A stretch of DNA of 64,000 nt from Sphingomonas montana (GTDB lineage: Bacteria; Pseudomonadota; Alphaproteobacteria; Sphingomonadales; Sphingomonadaceae): contig NZ_MOLY01000045.1 in assembly GCF_001956315.1 (NCBI RefSeq), positions 248,001-312,000 of the forward strand. The letters are read 5' to 3'. The notes below the pieces were generated by a model. That model was not told the origin of the DNA, searched no databases, and was given only the letters and a program-made list of their open reading frames with translations. Below, piece by piece: positions 17,577-25,628 of the stretch. A program made the translations under genes and the position numbers. Positions within the stretch are counted from its first letter, which is position 1, and each line of letters opens with the position of its first letter.

Positions 17577-18407
17577 TCAACCCCCTGTCCGCGCCAGGAA
17601 CCCACGCACCGCCGCCACGCCGGCCTCCCCGGCGATCACGTCGCCATGCCCGCCCGGGACCGTCACCAGCGTCGCATCCACTCCGGCTGCCGTCAGCGTA
17701 TCGCGGAACCGCGTGACGGTCTTCGCATCCACCGTCCGGTCGTCGCGCCCGACCAGCAGCAGCACCGGCACGCGCGCCCGTACGACGTAGCCCTGATAAT
17801 CATAGCGTTTCAGGTCGTCCGCCACCTCGATCCGCACGAACGGCCGCAGCATGCCCGGCACCATGTTGCGTCCCACCGCGGGAATGTCCGCCGCGGTCGC
17901 CTCCAGCACCAGCCCGGTGACCCCGCCCGCCGCCGCGATGTTCGACGCCGGCGCGCCGCCCAACGAGAAACCATAGGCCCAGACCGGCCCCGGTTTCACC
18001 CACCCCGCCGCCCCGAACGCGGCACGCAGCGCCGGCCCCATCGCGATCAGCGCATCGACCGTCGCCGGCACCGTCGTCCCCCCGCGTCCGGGATAGTCGT
18101 AGGCGACGATATCGGCCCCTGTGATCGCCGCCAGCCGCACAAACCGCGCGCCCGAACTGCGCACGAACGATCCGTTGCCGCCGCTGTAGAGCAGCGTACC
18201 GACCGATCCCGGCCGCGTCATCCGCACCGCATGCACCTGCCCCAACCCCGGCAGCTCCAGCATCCGTTCGTCCAGCGTATAGCCCGGCGGCGGCACCAGC
18301 GCCGGCGGCTGCCCGGTCGGCGCCATTTGCGGAAACAGCGACCCCTGATCGACGACCGCGGCACACCCGCCCAGCACAAGCAAAGTCGCAAGACCGATGT
18401 AGCGCAT
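17577..18407 (-). CDS. Alpha/beta-hydrolase lipoprotein
   Basis: A 276-residue protein starting MRYIGLATLLVLGGC with a clear lipobox (LGGC), so it is probably lipid-anchored in the periplasm. The hydrolase core shows IVAYDYPGRGG (oxyanion region), nucleophile elbow GFSLGG, acid LLVGRDDRTVD, and histidine GGHGDVI. This fits the serine-hydrolase triad of the BEM46-like or AB-hydrolase group. The substrate is unknown. The start at 18407 has a GGAGA ribosome-binding site. It is the last gene on the minus strand before the convergent repeat-bearing spacer. Confidence 0.82.
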   Translation of the reverse strand: MRYIGLATLLVLGGCAAVVDQGSLFPQMAPTGQPPALVPPPGYTLDERMLELPGLGQVHAVRMTRPGSVGTLLYSGGNGSFVRSSGARFVRLAAITGADIVAYDYPGRGGTTVPATVDALIAMGPALRAAFGAAGWVKPGPVWAYGFSLGGAPASNIAAAGGVTGLVLEATAADIPAVGRNMVPGMLRPFVRIEVADDLKRYDYQGYVVRARVPVLLLVGRDDRTVDAKTVTRFRDTLTAAGVDATLVTVPGGHGDVIAGEAGVAAVRGFLARTGG

Positions 18408-18442
18408 CAGAATTCTCCGTTCTTGATCGATCAACAGCTGCT

Positions 18443-18979
18443 TTACGCAAGCGACGACACTATCGGCGGCGGCCGGTCGGCCTCGGCGATTTCTACAGGA
18501 TAATCCGCAAACCAGACCGGAAAACCGCGCCGATCATCTTGTTCGGCCCATCCCAGAACTTCGGTCAGCCACCCGGCATACGCCCAATCGCGACCCTGTC
18601 CCTTCTCCGCGATGATCGGAAACCGGTCGAGGAACATGACGCCCAGTTCACGCGCGGAACGCCCGGGCGCGTCGGTCCAGCCGGAATAGAGGTCCAGCCC
18701 GCCCGTCGAATATTGCGCCACTTCACCGGGCCGACACGCTTCCGCCAACCCCATGCCGTCGGACAGCATCGCGTCGACATGCGTGATGGAACAGCGCCAG
18801 TACAGTCCACTCGGCGCCATGCCCGAACAGAAGCGGATCCGCTGATACCCCACCTTGTGCAACTCATGGATCATCGTGAGCAGCCGCGTGATCGAACGAT
18901 ATGTCCGGTTCGTCGATGGCCTCAAGGATATCGCCTGCGCGGTCCGTTGCCCTTGTTCTAAGATGCCGCCTCCGCTCAT
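18443..18979 (-). CDS. Hypothetical protein (178 aa)
   Basis: I do not recognise the family. The product has no signal peptide or membrane segment. It is rich in aromatic residues (SGLYWRCSITH, LYSGWTDAPG, DWAYAGWLTEVLGWAEQDDR), with a conserved-looking C-terminal sequence PVWFADYPVEIAEADRPPP. Composition and aromatic motifs are not those of a shadow frame, so I believe it is real. The start is uncertain: the ATG at 18979 is used, an alternative is the ATG at 18871 (MIHELHKVGY). It follows the DUF2891 gene on the same strand with a gap of about 50 bases. Confidence 0.6.
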   Translation of the reverse strand: MSGGGILEQGQRTAQAISLRPSTNRTYRSITRLLTMIHELHKVGYQRIRFCSGMAPSGLYWRCSITHVDAMLSDGMGLAEACRPGEVAQYSTGGLDLYSGWTDAPGRSARELGVMFLDRFPIIAEKGQGRDWAYAGWLTEVLGWAEQDDRRGFPVWFADYPVEIAEADRPPPIVSSLA

Positions 18980-19032
18980 CGTCGCCGAACCCCTCACGAC
19001 CAGCCGCAACTTCCCGCGCCCTACGCCCGCGG

Positions 19033-20037
19033 CTAGGACGCCGCGGTATCCGCCTCCAACGCGAGCAGCGCGAACGTCGCCAGCCAGTGCTCGCCCATAT
19101 AATCGCCCGCGACATGCGGAAGCGCAGCGTCCAGATGCACCTGCGCCACGTCACGCAACGCCGGCATCCCGGCGGCGTCGGCCAGCACGGACCAGCACCA
19201 GGCGCGGCTGAGGTTCAGCCCGTCGAGATGCGCGATCTTGCCATCGGTGCGGTCGGATACGGTCGCGGGCCGGAACAAGGTTGCCGGCGCCCCCGCGTCC
19301 ACATCGGGCAGGAACCCCGCGAACCACGGCCCGAATCCGTCGCCCAGCACGCGCGCCATCAGCACCGCCTCCACCAGCGTCGCGGACAGGAAATCGTCGC
19401 CGCCCGGCTCCCACGCCTGTGCGCCCCGGTCGCCCGCGAACCAGTCGATCGCCCGCGCCCGGATCAGCGCCGCAAGCGCCGGATCGCGCGCGTCCGCCCA
19501 CTCCAGCGCCAGCACCAGCGCGAACGCCGTGCTGCCATGCGTCCCGGTCCGCACCGGATAGGTCAGCTTGGGCAGATACGCCATGAACCACGCCGCGAAC
19601 GCCTCGGCCAGCGGGCGCATCGCCTCCGCCCAGCGTCGCTCGCCCCCCCGCTCACCGTGCCGCTCCAGCTCATGGTGCAGCGCCAGCGCCCAGCCCCAGC
19701 CATAAGGCCGCTCGAACCCGCTCGTCCCCGGCCGGTCGAGATAGGCCCGCTCACCGCCCAGCTTCTCGGCGGTCAATGTCACGTCCGCGCGGGACAGGAT
19801 CGCGGCGGTTTCGGGCAGGTCATGGAACAGCCGCGCGATCCGCATAAGCTGCCACCACCCATGGACGCAGCTGTGCCAGTCAAAACTGCCGTGGAATGCC
19901 GGGTGCAGCACGGACGGCAGCGCCACGTCCTCCGGCCCGGTCAGCACCTGGTCCAGCTTGTACGGCCACGGTCGCCCGACATGGCCCAGCGTCAGGCCCG
20001 CGAACCGCGCGGCAAGGTCGGGTGTCAGTAGCGTCAT
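19033..20037 (-). CDS. DUF2891 family protein
   Basis: A 334-residue cytoplasmic protein. Typical DUF2891 strings are HPAFHGSFDWHSCVHGWWQL (a histidine-rich possible metal site), RPYGWGWALALHHEL and FLSATLVEAVLMARVL. The fold resembles an alpha/alpha toroid, as in some glycan or metabolite epimerases. The start overlaps the DUF979 stop (ATGA at 20034-20037), so it is co-translated with that predicted permease. This suggests that it acts on whatever the DUF969/DUF979 pair handles. No activity can be assigned from sequence. Confidence 0.88.
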   Translation of the reverse strand: MTLLTPDLAARFAGLTLGHVGRPWPYKLDQVLTGPEDVALPSVLHPAFHGSFDWHSCVHGWWQLMRIARLFHDLPETAAILSRADVTLTAEKLGGERAYLDRPGTSGFERPYGWGWALALHHELERHGERGGERRWAEAMRPLAEAFAAWFMAYLPKLTYPVRTGTHGSTAFALVLALEWADARDPALAALIRARAIDWFAGDRGAQAWEPGGDDFLSATLVEAVLMARVLGDGFGPWFAGFLPDVDAGAPATLFRPATVSDRTDGKIAHLDGLNLSRAWCWSVLADAAGMPALRDVAQVHLDAALPHVAGDYMGEHWLATFALLALEADTAAS

Positions 20038-20984
20038 GTCCGGAACCCCAGAAAATAGATTAGCAGGATATTGACTGCCAGCAGCACGACCGCCGTCGGC
20101 GCCTGCGCCCGGATCACCGCGGTCCGGTCGAGGTCGAGCAGCACTGCCGGCACCAGGTTGAAATTCGCCGCCATCGGGGTCAGCAACGTGCCGCAAAAGC
20201 CCGCCAGCATGCCTATCGCGGCGATCAGCGCCGGGTCACCGCCCATGCCCCGCACCAGCACCGGCACGCCCACCCCCGCCGTCATCACCGGGAACGCCGC
20301 GAACGCATTGCCCATCACGATCGTGAACCCGGCCATGCCCAGCCCATACACCAGCACCGCCACGAACAGGTTGCCGTCCGGAATCGCGCGGGCCGCCAGC
20401 CCGCCCACCACGTCGCCGACGCCCGCCAGTGCGAATACCGCGCCCAGCGCCGCCAGCATCTGCGGCAGTACCGCGGCCCAGCCGACGCCGTCCATCAACC
20501 GCCGCCCTTCGTCGAACGGCGCACGCGGGGCTGGCCGGAACCACGCATAACAAGCCGCCAGCGCGATCAGCACGCCGATGGTCAGCGAGACGAGAGTGAC
20601 CTGTTTCGGATCGATCCATGCGGGTTTCAGCAGCGTGCCCGCCAGCGCCACCACCGGCACGATCAGCGCGGGCAGGAACAACCGGTTGCCGTGACGCGCC
20701 GCCCCGGCCCCGCCGTCCGCGCCCCCGGCCACCGTCGCCCCGCGCCCCACCGCCCCGGTCCCGCCCAGCGCGACGAGGGCCAGCACCAGCACTCCGTTGC
20801 CGATGTCGCCCAACCGGTCGCCGCCGAAGAAACTGACCGCGATCAGTCCGTAGAACGCCCCCGTCCCGAACCGCCGCGGATTGCTCCGATCCACCAGCGA
20901 CAACCAGGCAAACGCCGCGAACGTCGCGCCCGCGACCGCATAGACGAAGTCGAGCCCGATCACGCGAAGCTGCCCGATCGACAC
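20034..20984 (-). CDS. DUF979 family inner-membrane protein
   Basis: A 316-residue protein with about nine hydrophobic segments. Typical DUF979 stretches are AFYGLIAVSFFGGDRLGD, MGNAFAAFPVMTAGVGVP and MLAGFCGTLLTPMAANFN. The DUF969 and DUF979 families occur almost always as a pair and are predicted to form a transporter. Here the partner DUF969 gene lies upstream, but a 287-base spacer with a 95-bp palindrome separates them. The start is a GTG at 20984; a GTG at 20963 is possible. Confidence 0.88.
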   Translation of the reverse strand: MSIGQLRVIGLDFVYAVAGATFAAFAWLSLVDRSNPRRFGTGAFYGLIAVSFFGGDRLGDIGNGVLVLALVALGGTGAVGRGATVAGGADGGAGAARHGNRLFLPALIVPVVALAGTLLKPAWIDPKQVTLVSLTIGVLIALAACYAWFRPAPRAPFDEGRRLMDGVGWAAVLPQMLAALGAVFALAGVGDVVGGLAARAIPDGNLFVAVLVYGLGMAGFTIVMGNAFAAFPVMTAGVGVPVLVRGMGGDPALIAAIGMLAGFCGTLLTPMAANFNLVPAVLLDLDRTAVIRAQAPTAVVLLAVNILLIYFLGFRT

Positions 20985-21017
20985 TGTCCGGCATTACCAG
21001 AAAAACCAACCAAATGG

Positions 21018-21113
21018 CCGTCATCCCAGCGGACGCTGGGATCCATTATCCCTACGGCCTCGGCTGGCCCTTGGCGAAGTGATAATGGATCCTGACGTCG
21101 GTCAGGATGACGG
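21018..21113. repeat. 95-bp bipartite palindrome, copy 2 (between DUF969 and DUF979 genes)
   Basis: Same orientation and outer arms as the copy at 12942 (CCGTCATCCCAGCGGACGCT at the left, GATCCTGACG...CAGGATGACGG at the right). The central bases differ entirely. It lies about 34 bases upstream of the DUF979 start, within what would otherwise be one operon. Confidence 0.85.
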
Positions 21114-21194
21114 TGAAGGCTGAGGCTTCCGCCCCCCGCTAAATTAAGTACGAAAGCTGGGCACCACGCACCGGCAACGCCGTCACTGTTACGA

Positions 21195-21224
21195 CGATCA
21201 TTCCGGCAAATGCCAGAATGACGG
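21195..21224. repeat. Short hairpin related to the palindrome family
   Basis: CGATCATTCCGGCAAATGCC followed by AGAATGACGG forms an imperfect hairpin whose outer bases match the GTCAT...ATGAC ends of the larger repeats. Confidence 0.5.
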
Positions 21225-21270
21225 TGGAGCTGTGTGCATTCAGCCACCAAGTCCCTCAGAACCCCGCCCC

Positions 21271-21927
21271 TCACGCCCGGCGGTCCAGCCACAGCAACCG
21301 CCCGCCATGCACCAGCAACGCGGCCACTGCGGTCGGGATCGCCCAGAGCGACAGCTGGATCGGCGCGAGGTCGTAGCCATATTGCGCCATCGTCCCCTTG
21401 ATGAGCAGGATCGATCCGATCGCGATGAAGATATCCTCGCCGAAGAACAGCCCGATATTGTCGGTGCCTGCGGCCAGCGCCTTCACCCGTTCCTGCCTGC
21501 CCACGTCGAAACCCTGACGCTCCGCCGCCGCGACCGCCATCGGCGCGACCAACGGCCGCACCGTCTGCGGATGTCCCGCGATCGACGTCAGTCCCAGCGC
21601 GGCGGTCCCCTGCCGGAACAGCATGTAGCCGAGCAGCAACCGTCCCACGGTCGCGCCGCGCATGTCGGCCACCAGCCCCCGCGCTCGTTCCTGCAACCCG
21701 TACCGTTCCAGAAGGCCGACCACCGGCAGCACGACATAGATGATCGTGACGTAGCGGGTGTCGTTGAAAGCCTTGCCGAACGCCGCCAGCACCGCCACCG
21801 GCTCCAGCCCCGCCGCCAGTCCGGTCACCAGCGCGGCCACCGCCACCACGAGCAACGGATTGAACCGCAGCAGGAACCCCAGCGCGACGACCGCGATGCC
21901 CGACAGGACTAGCACGACACGCCACAC
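21271..21927 (-). CDS. DUF969 family inner-membrane protein
   Basis: A 218-residue protein with five or six hydrophobic segments. DUF969 hallmarks are VGLLERYGLQERAR, TVGRLLLGYMLFRQ, ALGLTSIAGHPQTVRPL and AGTDNIGLFFGEDIFIAIG. It is the predicted partner of the DUF979 protein. It starts with a GTG at 21927, 115 bases after the end of the 5-oxoprolinase gene, on the same strand. That order makes 5-oxoproline or a related compound the most economical transport substrate; this is inference from position. Confidence 0.87.
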   Translation of the reverse strand: MWRVVLVLSGIAVVALGFLLRFNPLLVVAVAALVTGLAAGLEPVAVLAAFGKAFNDTRYVTIIYVVLPVVGLLERYGLQERARGLVADMRGATVGRLLLGYMLFRQGTAALGLTSIAGHPQTVRPLVAPMAVAAAERQGFDVGRQERVKALAAGTDNIGLFFGEDIFIAIGSILLIKGTMAQYGYDLAPIQLSLWAIPTAVAALLVHGGRLLWLDRRA

Positions 21928-22042
21928 CCAACGCCGCGAACCGAACCGACGACAGTACCCCGGCGGGCCGCGTCGGTATCACAGGCGCGCAACGAACTTC
22001 GTTGCAGCAGGGCGGAACGGCCGCTCGGTCCGCACCACCCCA

Positions 22043-25000
22043 TCATTCGGCCACCCCGAACCCGCCGCCGCCCGGCGTTTCGATAAGGAACGCGTCCCCC
22101 GCCGCCATTTCCACCAGCGCGGTCGACCCCAGCGTCTCGACCGAACCGTCCGTGCGCCGCACCCGATTGATCCCCGCCGCCCCGTCCGCCCCGCCGGCCA
22201 GTCCGAACGGCGGCACGCGGCGACGGTTGGACAGGATGCCCGCCGTCATGCCCTCGCGGAACCGGACATGGCGCACCACGCCGTCCCCGCCACGCTTAGC
22301 GCCCGCGCCGCCCGATCCCCGCCGGATCGCGAAGCGTTCGATCAGCACCGGGAACCGGTCCTCGAACACTTCCGGGTCGGTCAGCCGGCTGTTGGTCATG
22401 TGGGTCTGCACAGCACTCGCTCCGCCGGCCGCGGCACTCGCCCCCGCCCCGCCCGCGATCGTCTCATAATATTGATGCGTAGCGTTGCCGAACGTGAAAT
22501 TGTTCATCGTCCCCTGCGATGCCGCCAGCAGCCCCAGCGCCCCGTACAGCGCGTCGGTCACCACCTGACTCGTCTCGACATTGCCCGCCACCACGGCGGC
22601 GGGATAGCGCGGGCTGAGCATCGACCCGTCCGGGATGATGACGTCCACGCTGCGCAGGCAACCGTCGTTCATCGGCATCGTACCGCCCACCAGCGTGCGG
22701 AACACATACATCACCGCCGCCCGCGTGATCGATCGCGGCGCGTTGAAATTGGTCGGCAACTGATCGCTCGTGCCGGTGAAATCCACCGTCGCGGTCCGCG
22801 CCGCCCGGTCGATCGTTACCGCCACCCGCACCACCGCACCACCGTCCAGTTCATAGGCGAACGTCCCGTCCGGCAGGTCGGCGATCAGCGCCTTCACCGC
22901 CGCATCGGCATTCGCCTGGACATGCTCCATATACGCCGCGACCGTCGCCAGCCCATACGCCGCGACCAGCGCATCCAGCCCCGCCTGCCCCCGCGCGCAG
23001 GCGGCGATCTGCGCCCGCAGGTCCGCGATGTTGCGGTCCGGATCGCGCGCCGGATACGCGCCCCCGCCCAGCAATGCCCGCACCGCCGCCTCGCGGAACA
23101 TGCCTTCGTCCACCACCAGCACGTCGTCGAACAGCACGCCTTCCTCCAGCACCGACGTGCTGCGCGGCGGCATCGATCCGGGGCTTGACCCGCCGATATC
23201 GGCATGGTGGCCGCGCGCCGCGACGAAGAAGTCCGGCGCATCGGACCCATCGGCGAACACCGGCATCACCACGGTCAGGTCGGGCAGGTGCGTGCCGCCG
23301 GCATAGGGCGCGTTCAGCGCATAGACGTCGCCCCGCCGGATCCCGCGCCCGTCCACGGCGGCCCCGCGGTTGGCGATGATCGTCCGGATGCTGTCGCCCA
23401 TCGACCCCAGATGCACCGGAATATGCGGCGCATTGGCGATCAGGTTGCCGCCCGCATCGAACAGCGCGCAGGAAAAATCGAGCCGTTCGCGGATGTTCAC
23501 CGACGATGCGCTGTGCTGCAACGCCGCGCCCATCTCCTCGGCGATCGCCATATACTGCCCGTCGAAGATCTCCAGCCGCACCGGGTCCAGTTCCGGCCCG
23601 ACCGTCGTGCCCGCCACCCGGTCCACCCGGTCCAGCATCAGGTTGCCAAGCGCGTCCACCCGCGCCGCCCAGCCCGGATCGACGACCACGGTCGAGGTCG
23701 CATCGACGATCAGCGCCGGCCCGGCCACCACCGTGCCCACCGGCAGCGCCGCGCGGCGTCGCACCGCCACGTCGCGCGCCGCCCCGTCCAGCCAGGCGGT
23801 CGCGGTCTCCGCAACGTCCACGCCGTCCGTCACCCAGTCGGCATCGTCCCCGCCGTCACCCGGCTCGATCGCCTCGATCCGCAGCATGTCCAGCACCGGT
23901 ATCGCGTCGCTGGCATAGCCGAACCGCGCTCGGTACGCCGCGGCATAGGCTGCCGCCATCATGTCCACGGCGCCCAGCGGCACCTCGATCGCGCTCTCGC
24001 TGCCCGGCTGGCGCAGGTGCGCGCTCCCCTCGATCACGGCATTCGCAATGCCCTGCTCGGCCAGTTCCGCGCGTGCCGCGTCCGCCAGCGCCGCCACCGC
24101 CTCCGCGATCGCCGGCTCCGCCCCGGCATCCAGCGCGATGCCCAGCGTCCGTTCCCGCACCGCCGATTGCCGCGCCAGCCCCATGCCATAGGCGGACAGC
24201 AGGCTGGCATGACGGTGAACCATCACGCGGGTCATGCCCAGCGCGTCCGCCACCAGGCACGCATGCTGCCCGCCCGCCCCGCCGAAACAGGCGAGCGTGT
24301 AGCGCGTCACGTCATGCCCCCGGGCGGTCGATATCGTCTTGATCGCATTGGCCATGCTGGCGACCGCGATGGCCAGGAACCCCTCCGCCGCTTGGCTGGC
24401 CGGCATGTCGAGCCCCAGCGCGGCGAGCCGTTCGACCACCGCGTCGCGGTCCAGCGGCTGGTCGCCCGCCGGCCCGAACAGGCTGGGGAAATGCTCCGCA
24501 CGGATCCGCCCGAGCAACAGGTTGCAGTCGGTCACCGTCAACGGCCCGCCGCGGCGGTAACAGGCCGGCCCCGGCACCGCGCCTGCCGATTCCGGCCCGA
24601 CCCGGAACCGACCCCGTTCGACCGAACAGATCGATCCGCCGCCCGCCGCGACCGTGTGGATCCGCATCATCGGCGCGCGGATGCGGACACCGGCCACCAC
24701 CGCCTCGTTCGTCCGCTCATACCGACCGGCATAATGCGAGACGTCGGTCGACGTGCCGCCCATGTCGAACCCGATCACGTGCGGAACGCCCGCCGCCTGC
24801 GCCGTATGCGCCATTCCGACGATCCCGCCCGCCGGCCCTGACAGGATGGCGTCGCGCCCATGGAACAGCGCACCGTCGACCAGCCCGCCGCTCGACCGCA
24901 TGAACAAGGTCTGCGCGTCCGCACCCAGCGCGGCGCGGACATGATCGACATAGGCCGCCAGCCCCGGCGACAAATACGCATCCGCCACCGTCGTATCGCC

Positions 25001-25597
25001 GCGCCCGATCAGCTTGACCAGCGGTCCCACGACATGGCTGACCGATATCTGCGTGAACCCGACGTCACGCGCGATGTCCGCCACCAGCACCTCATGCGCC
25101 CGATGCCGGTGCCCGTGCATCAGCACGATCGCGATTGCCCGGAACCCCGCGTCATGCGCCGCCGCCAGGTCCGCCCGCACCGCTGCCGCATCCGGCGCCT
25201 GCAACACCACGCCATCGCCCGTCACCCGCTCGCCGATCTCAACGACACCGTCGTAGAGCGGCTCCGGCAACCGGATGTCGCGCGCGAAGATGTCCGGTCG
25301 GTTCTGGTTGCCGATCCGCAGCGCGTCGCCGAACCCTGCGGTGATCGCCAGCAGCGTGCGCGCGCCCTTGCGTTCCAGCAGGGCGTTGGTCGCCACCGTC
25401 GTCCCCATCCGCAGTTCCAGCGGCGGCAACGGCCCTTCCGCCCTGCCGGTCAGCCGCCGGATGCCCGCCACGGCCGCGTCGTCGTAGCGTTCCGGGTCCG
25501 CCGACAGCAGCTTGGCGGTGCGAATCGTCCCGTCCGGCGCACGCGCCACGATGTCGGTGAACGTACCCCCGCGATCGACCCAGAACCGCCACATCAT
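22043..25597 (-). CDS. 5-oxoprolinase (OplAH type), HyuA-HyuB fusion
   Basis: A 1184-residue protein of the length expected for a single-chain ATP-dependent 5-oxoprolinase. The N-terminal half is HyuA-like (WVDRGGTFTDIVA nucleotide-binding motif at the start, MGTTVATNALLERKG, GFDMGGTSTDVSHY near residue 275). The C-terminal half from about residue 665 is HyuB-like (FDGQYMAIAEEMGAAL, SMGDSIRTII, RGHHADIGGSSPGSMPP, ETPGGGGFG). It opens 5-oxo-L-proline to glutamate with ATP; hydantoinase is the alternative for split relatives. The ATG at 25597 has GGAAG upstream; an ATG at 25618 would add seven residues. It is 31 bases after the M61 peptidase gene. Confidence 0.92.
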   Translation of the reverse strand: MMWRFWVDRGGTFTDIVARAPDGTIRTAKLLSADPERYDDAAVAGIRRLTGRAEGPLPPLELRMGTTVATNALLERKGARTLLAITAGFGDALRIGNQNRPDIFARDIRLPEPLYDGVVEIGERVTGDGVVLQAPDAAAVRADLAAAHDAGFRAIAIVLMHGHRHRAHEVLVADIARDVGFTQISVSHVVGPLVKLIGRGDTTVADAYLSPGLAAYVDHVRAALGADAQTLFMRSSGGLVDGALFHGRDAILSGPAGGIVGMAHTAQAAGVPHVIGFDMGGTSTDVSHYAGRYERTNEAVVAGVRIRAPMMRIHTVAAGGGSICSVERGRFRVGPESAGAVPGPACYRRGGPLTVTDCNLLLGRIRAEHFPSLFGPAGDQPLDRDAVVERLAALGLDMPASQAAEGFLAIAVASMANAIKTISTARGHDVTRYTLACFGGAGGQHACLVADALGMTRVMVHRHASLLSAYGMGLARQSAVRERTLGIALDAGAEPAIAEAVAALADAARAELAEQGIANAVIEGSAHLRQPGSESAIEVPLGAVDMMAAAYAAAYRARFGYASDAIPVLDMLRIEAIEPGDGGDDADWVTDGVDVAETATAWLDGAARDVAVRRRAALPVGTVVAGPALIVDATSTVVVDPGWAARVDALGNLMLDRVDRVAGTTVGPELDPVRLEIFDGQYMAIAEEMGAALQHSASSVNIRERLDFSCALFDAGGNLIANAPHIPVHLGSMGDSIRTIIANRGAAVDGRGIRRGDVYALNAPYAGGTHLPDLTVVMPVFADGSDAPDFFVAARGHHADIGGSSPGSMPPRSTSVLEEGVLFDDVLVVDEGMFREAAVRALLGGGAYPARDPDRNIADLRAQIAACARGQAGLDALVAAYGLATVAAYMEHVQANADAAVKALIADLPDGTFAYELDGGAVVRVAVTIDRAARTATVDFTGTSDQLPTNFNAPRSITRAAVMYVFRTLVGGTMPMNDGCLRSVDVIIPDGSMLSPRYPAAVVAGNVETSQVVTDALYGALGLLAASQGTMNNFTFGNATHQYYETIAGGAGASAAAGGASAVQTHMTNSRLTDPEVFEDRFPVLIERFAIRRGSGGAGAKRGGDGVVRHVRFREGMTAGILSNRRRVPPFGLAGGADGAAGINRVRRTDGSVETLGSTALVEMAAGDAFLIETPGGGGFGVAE

Positions 25598-25628
25598 GTC
25601 CGCACCCACTTCCTTCATCGCGCGGCGC

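Noticed and set aside
23204-24841. 545-codon plus-strand open frame over the 5-oxoprolinase
   Set aside because: Antisense shadow of a gene with good HyuA and HyuB motifs.
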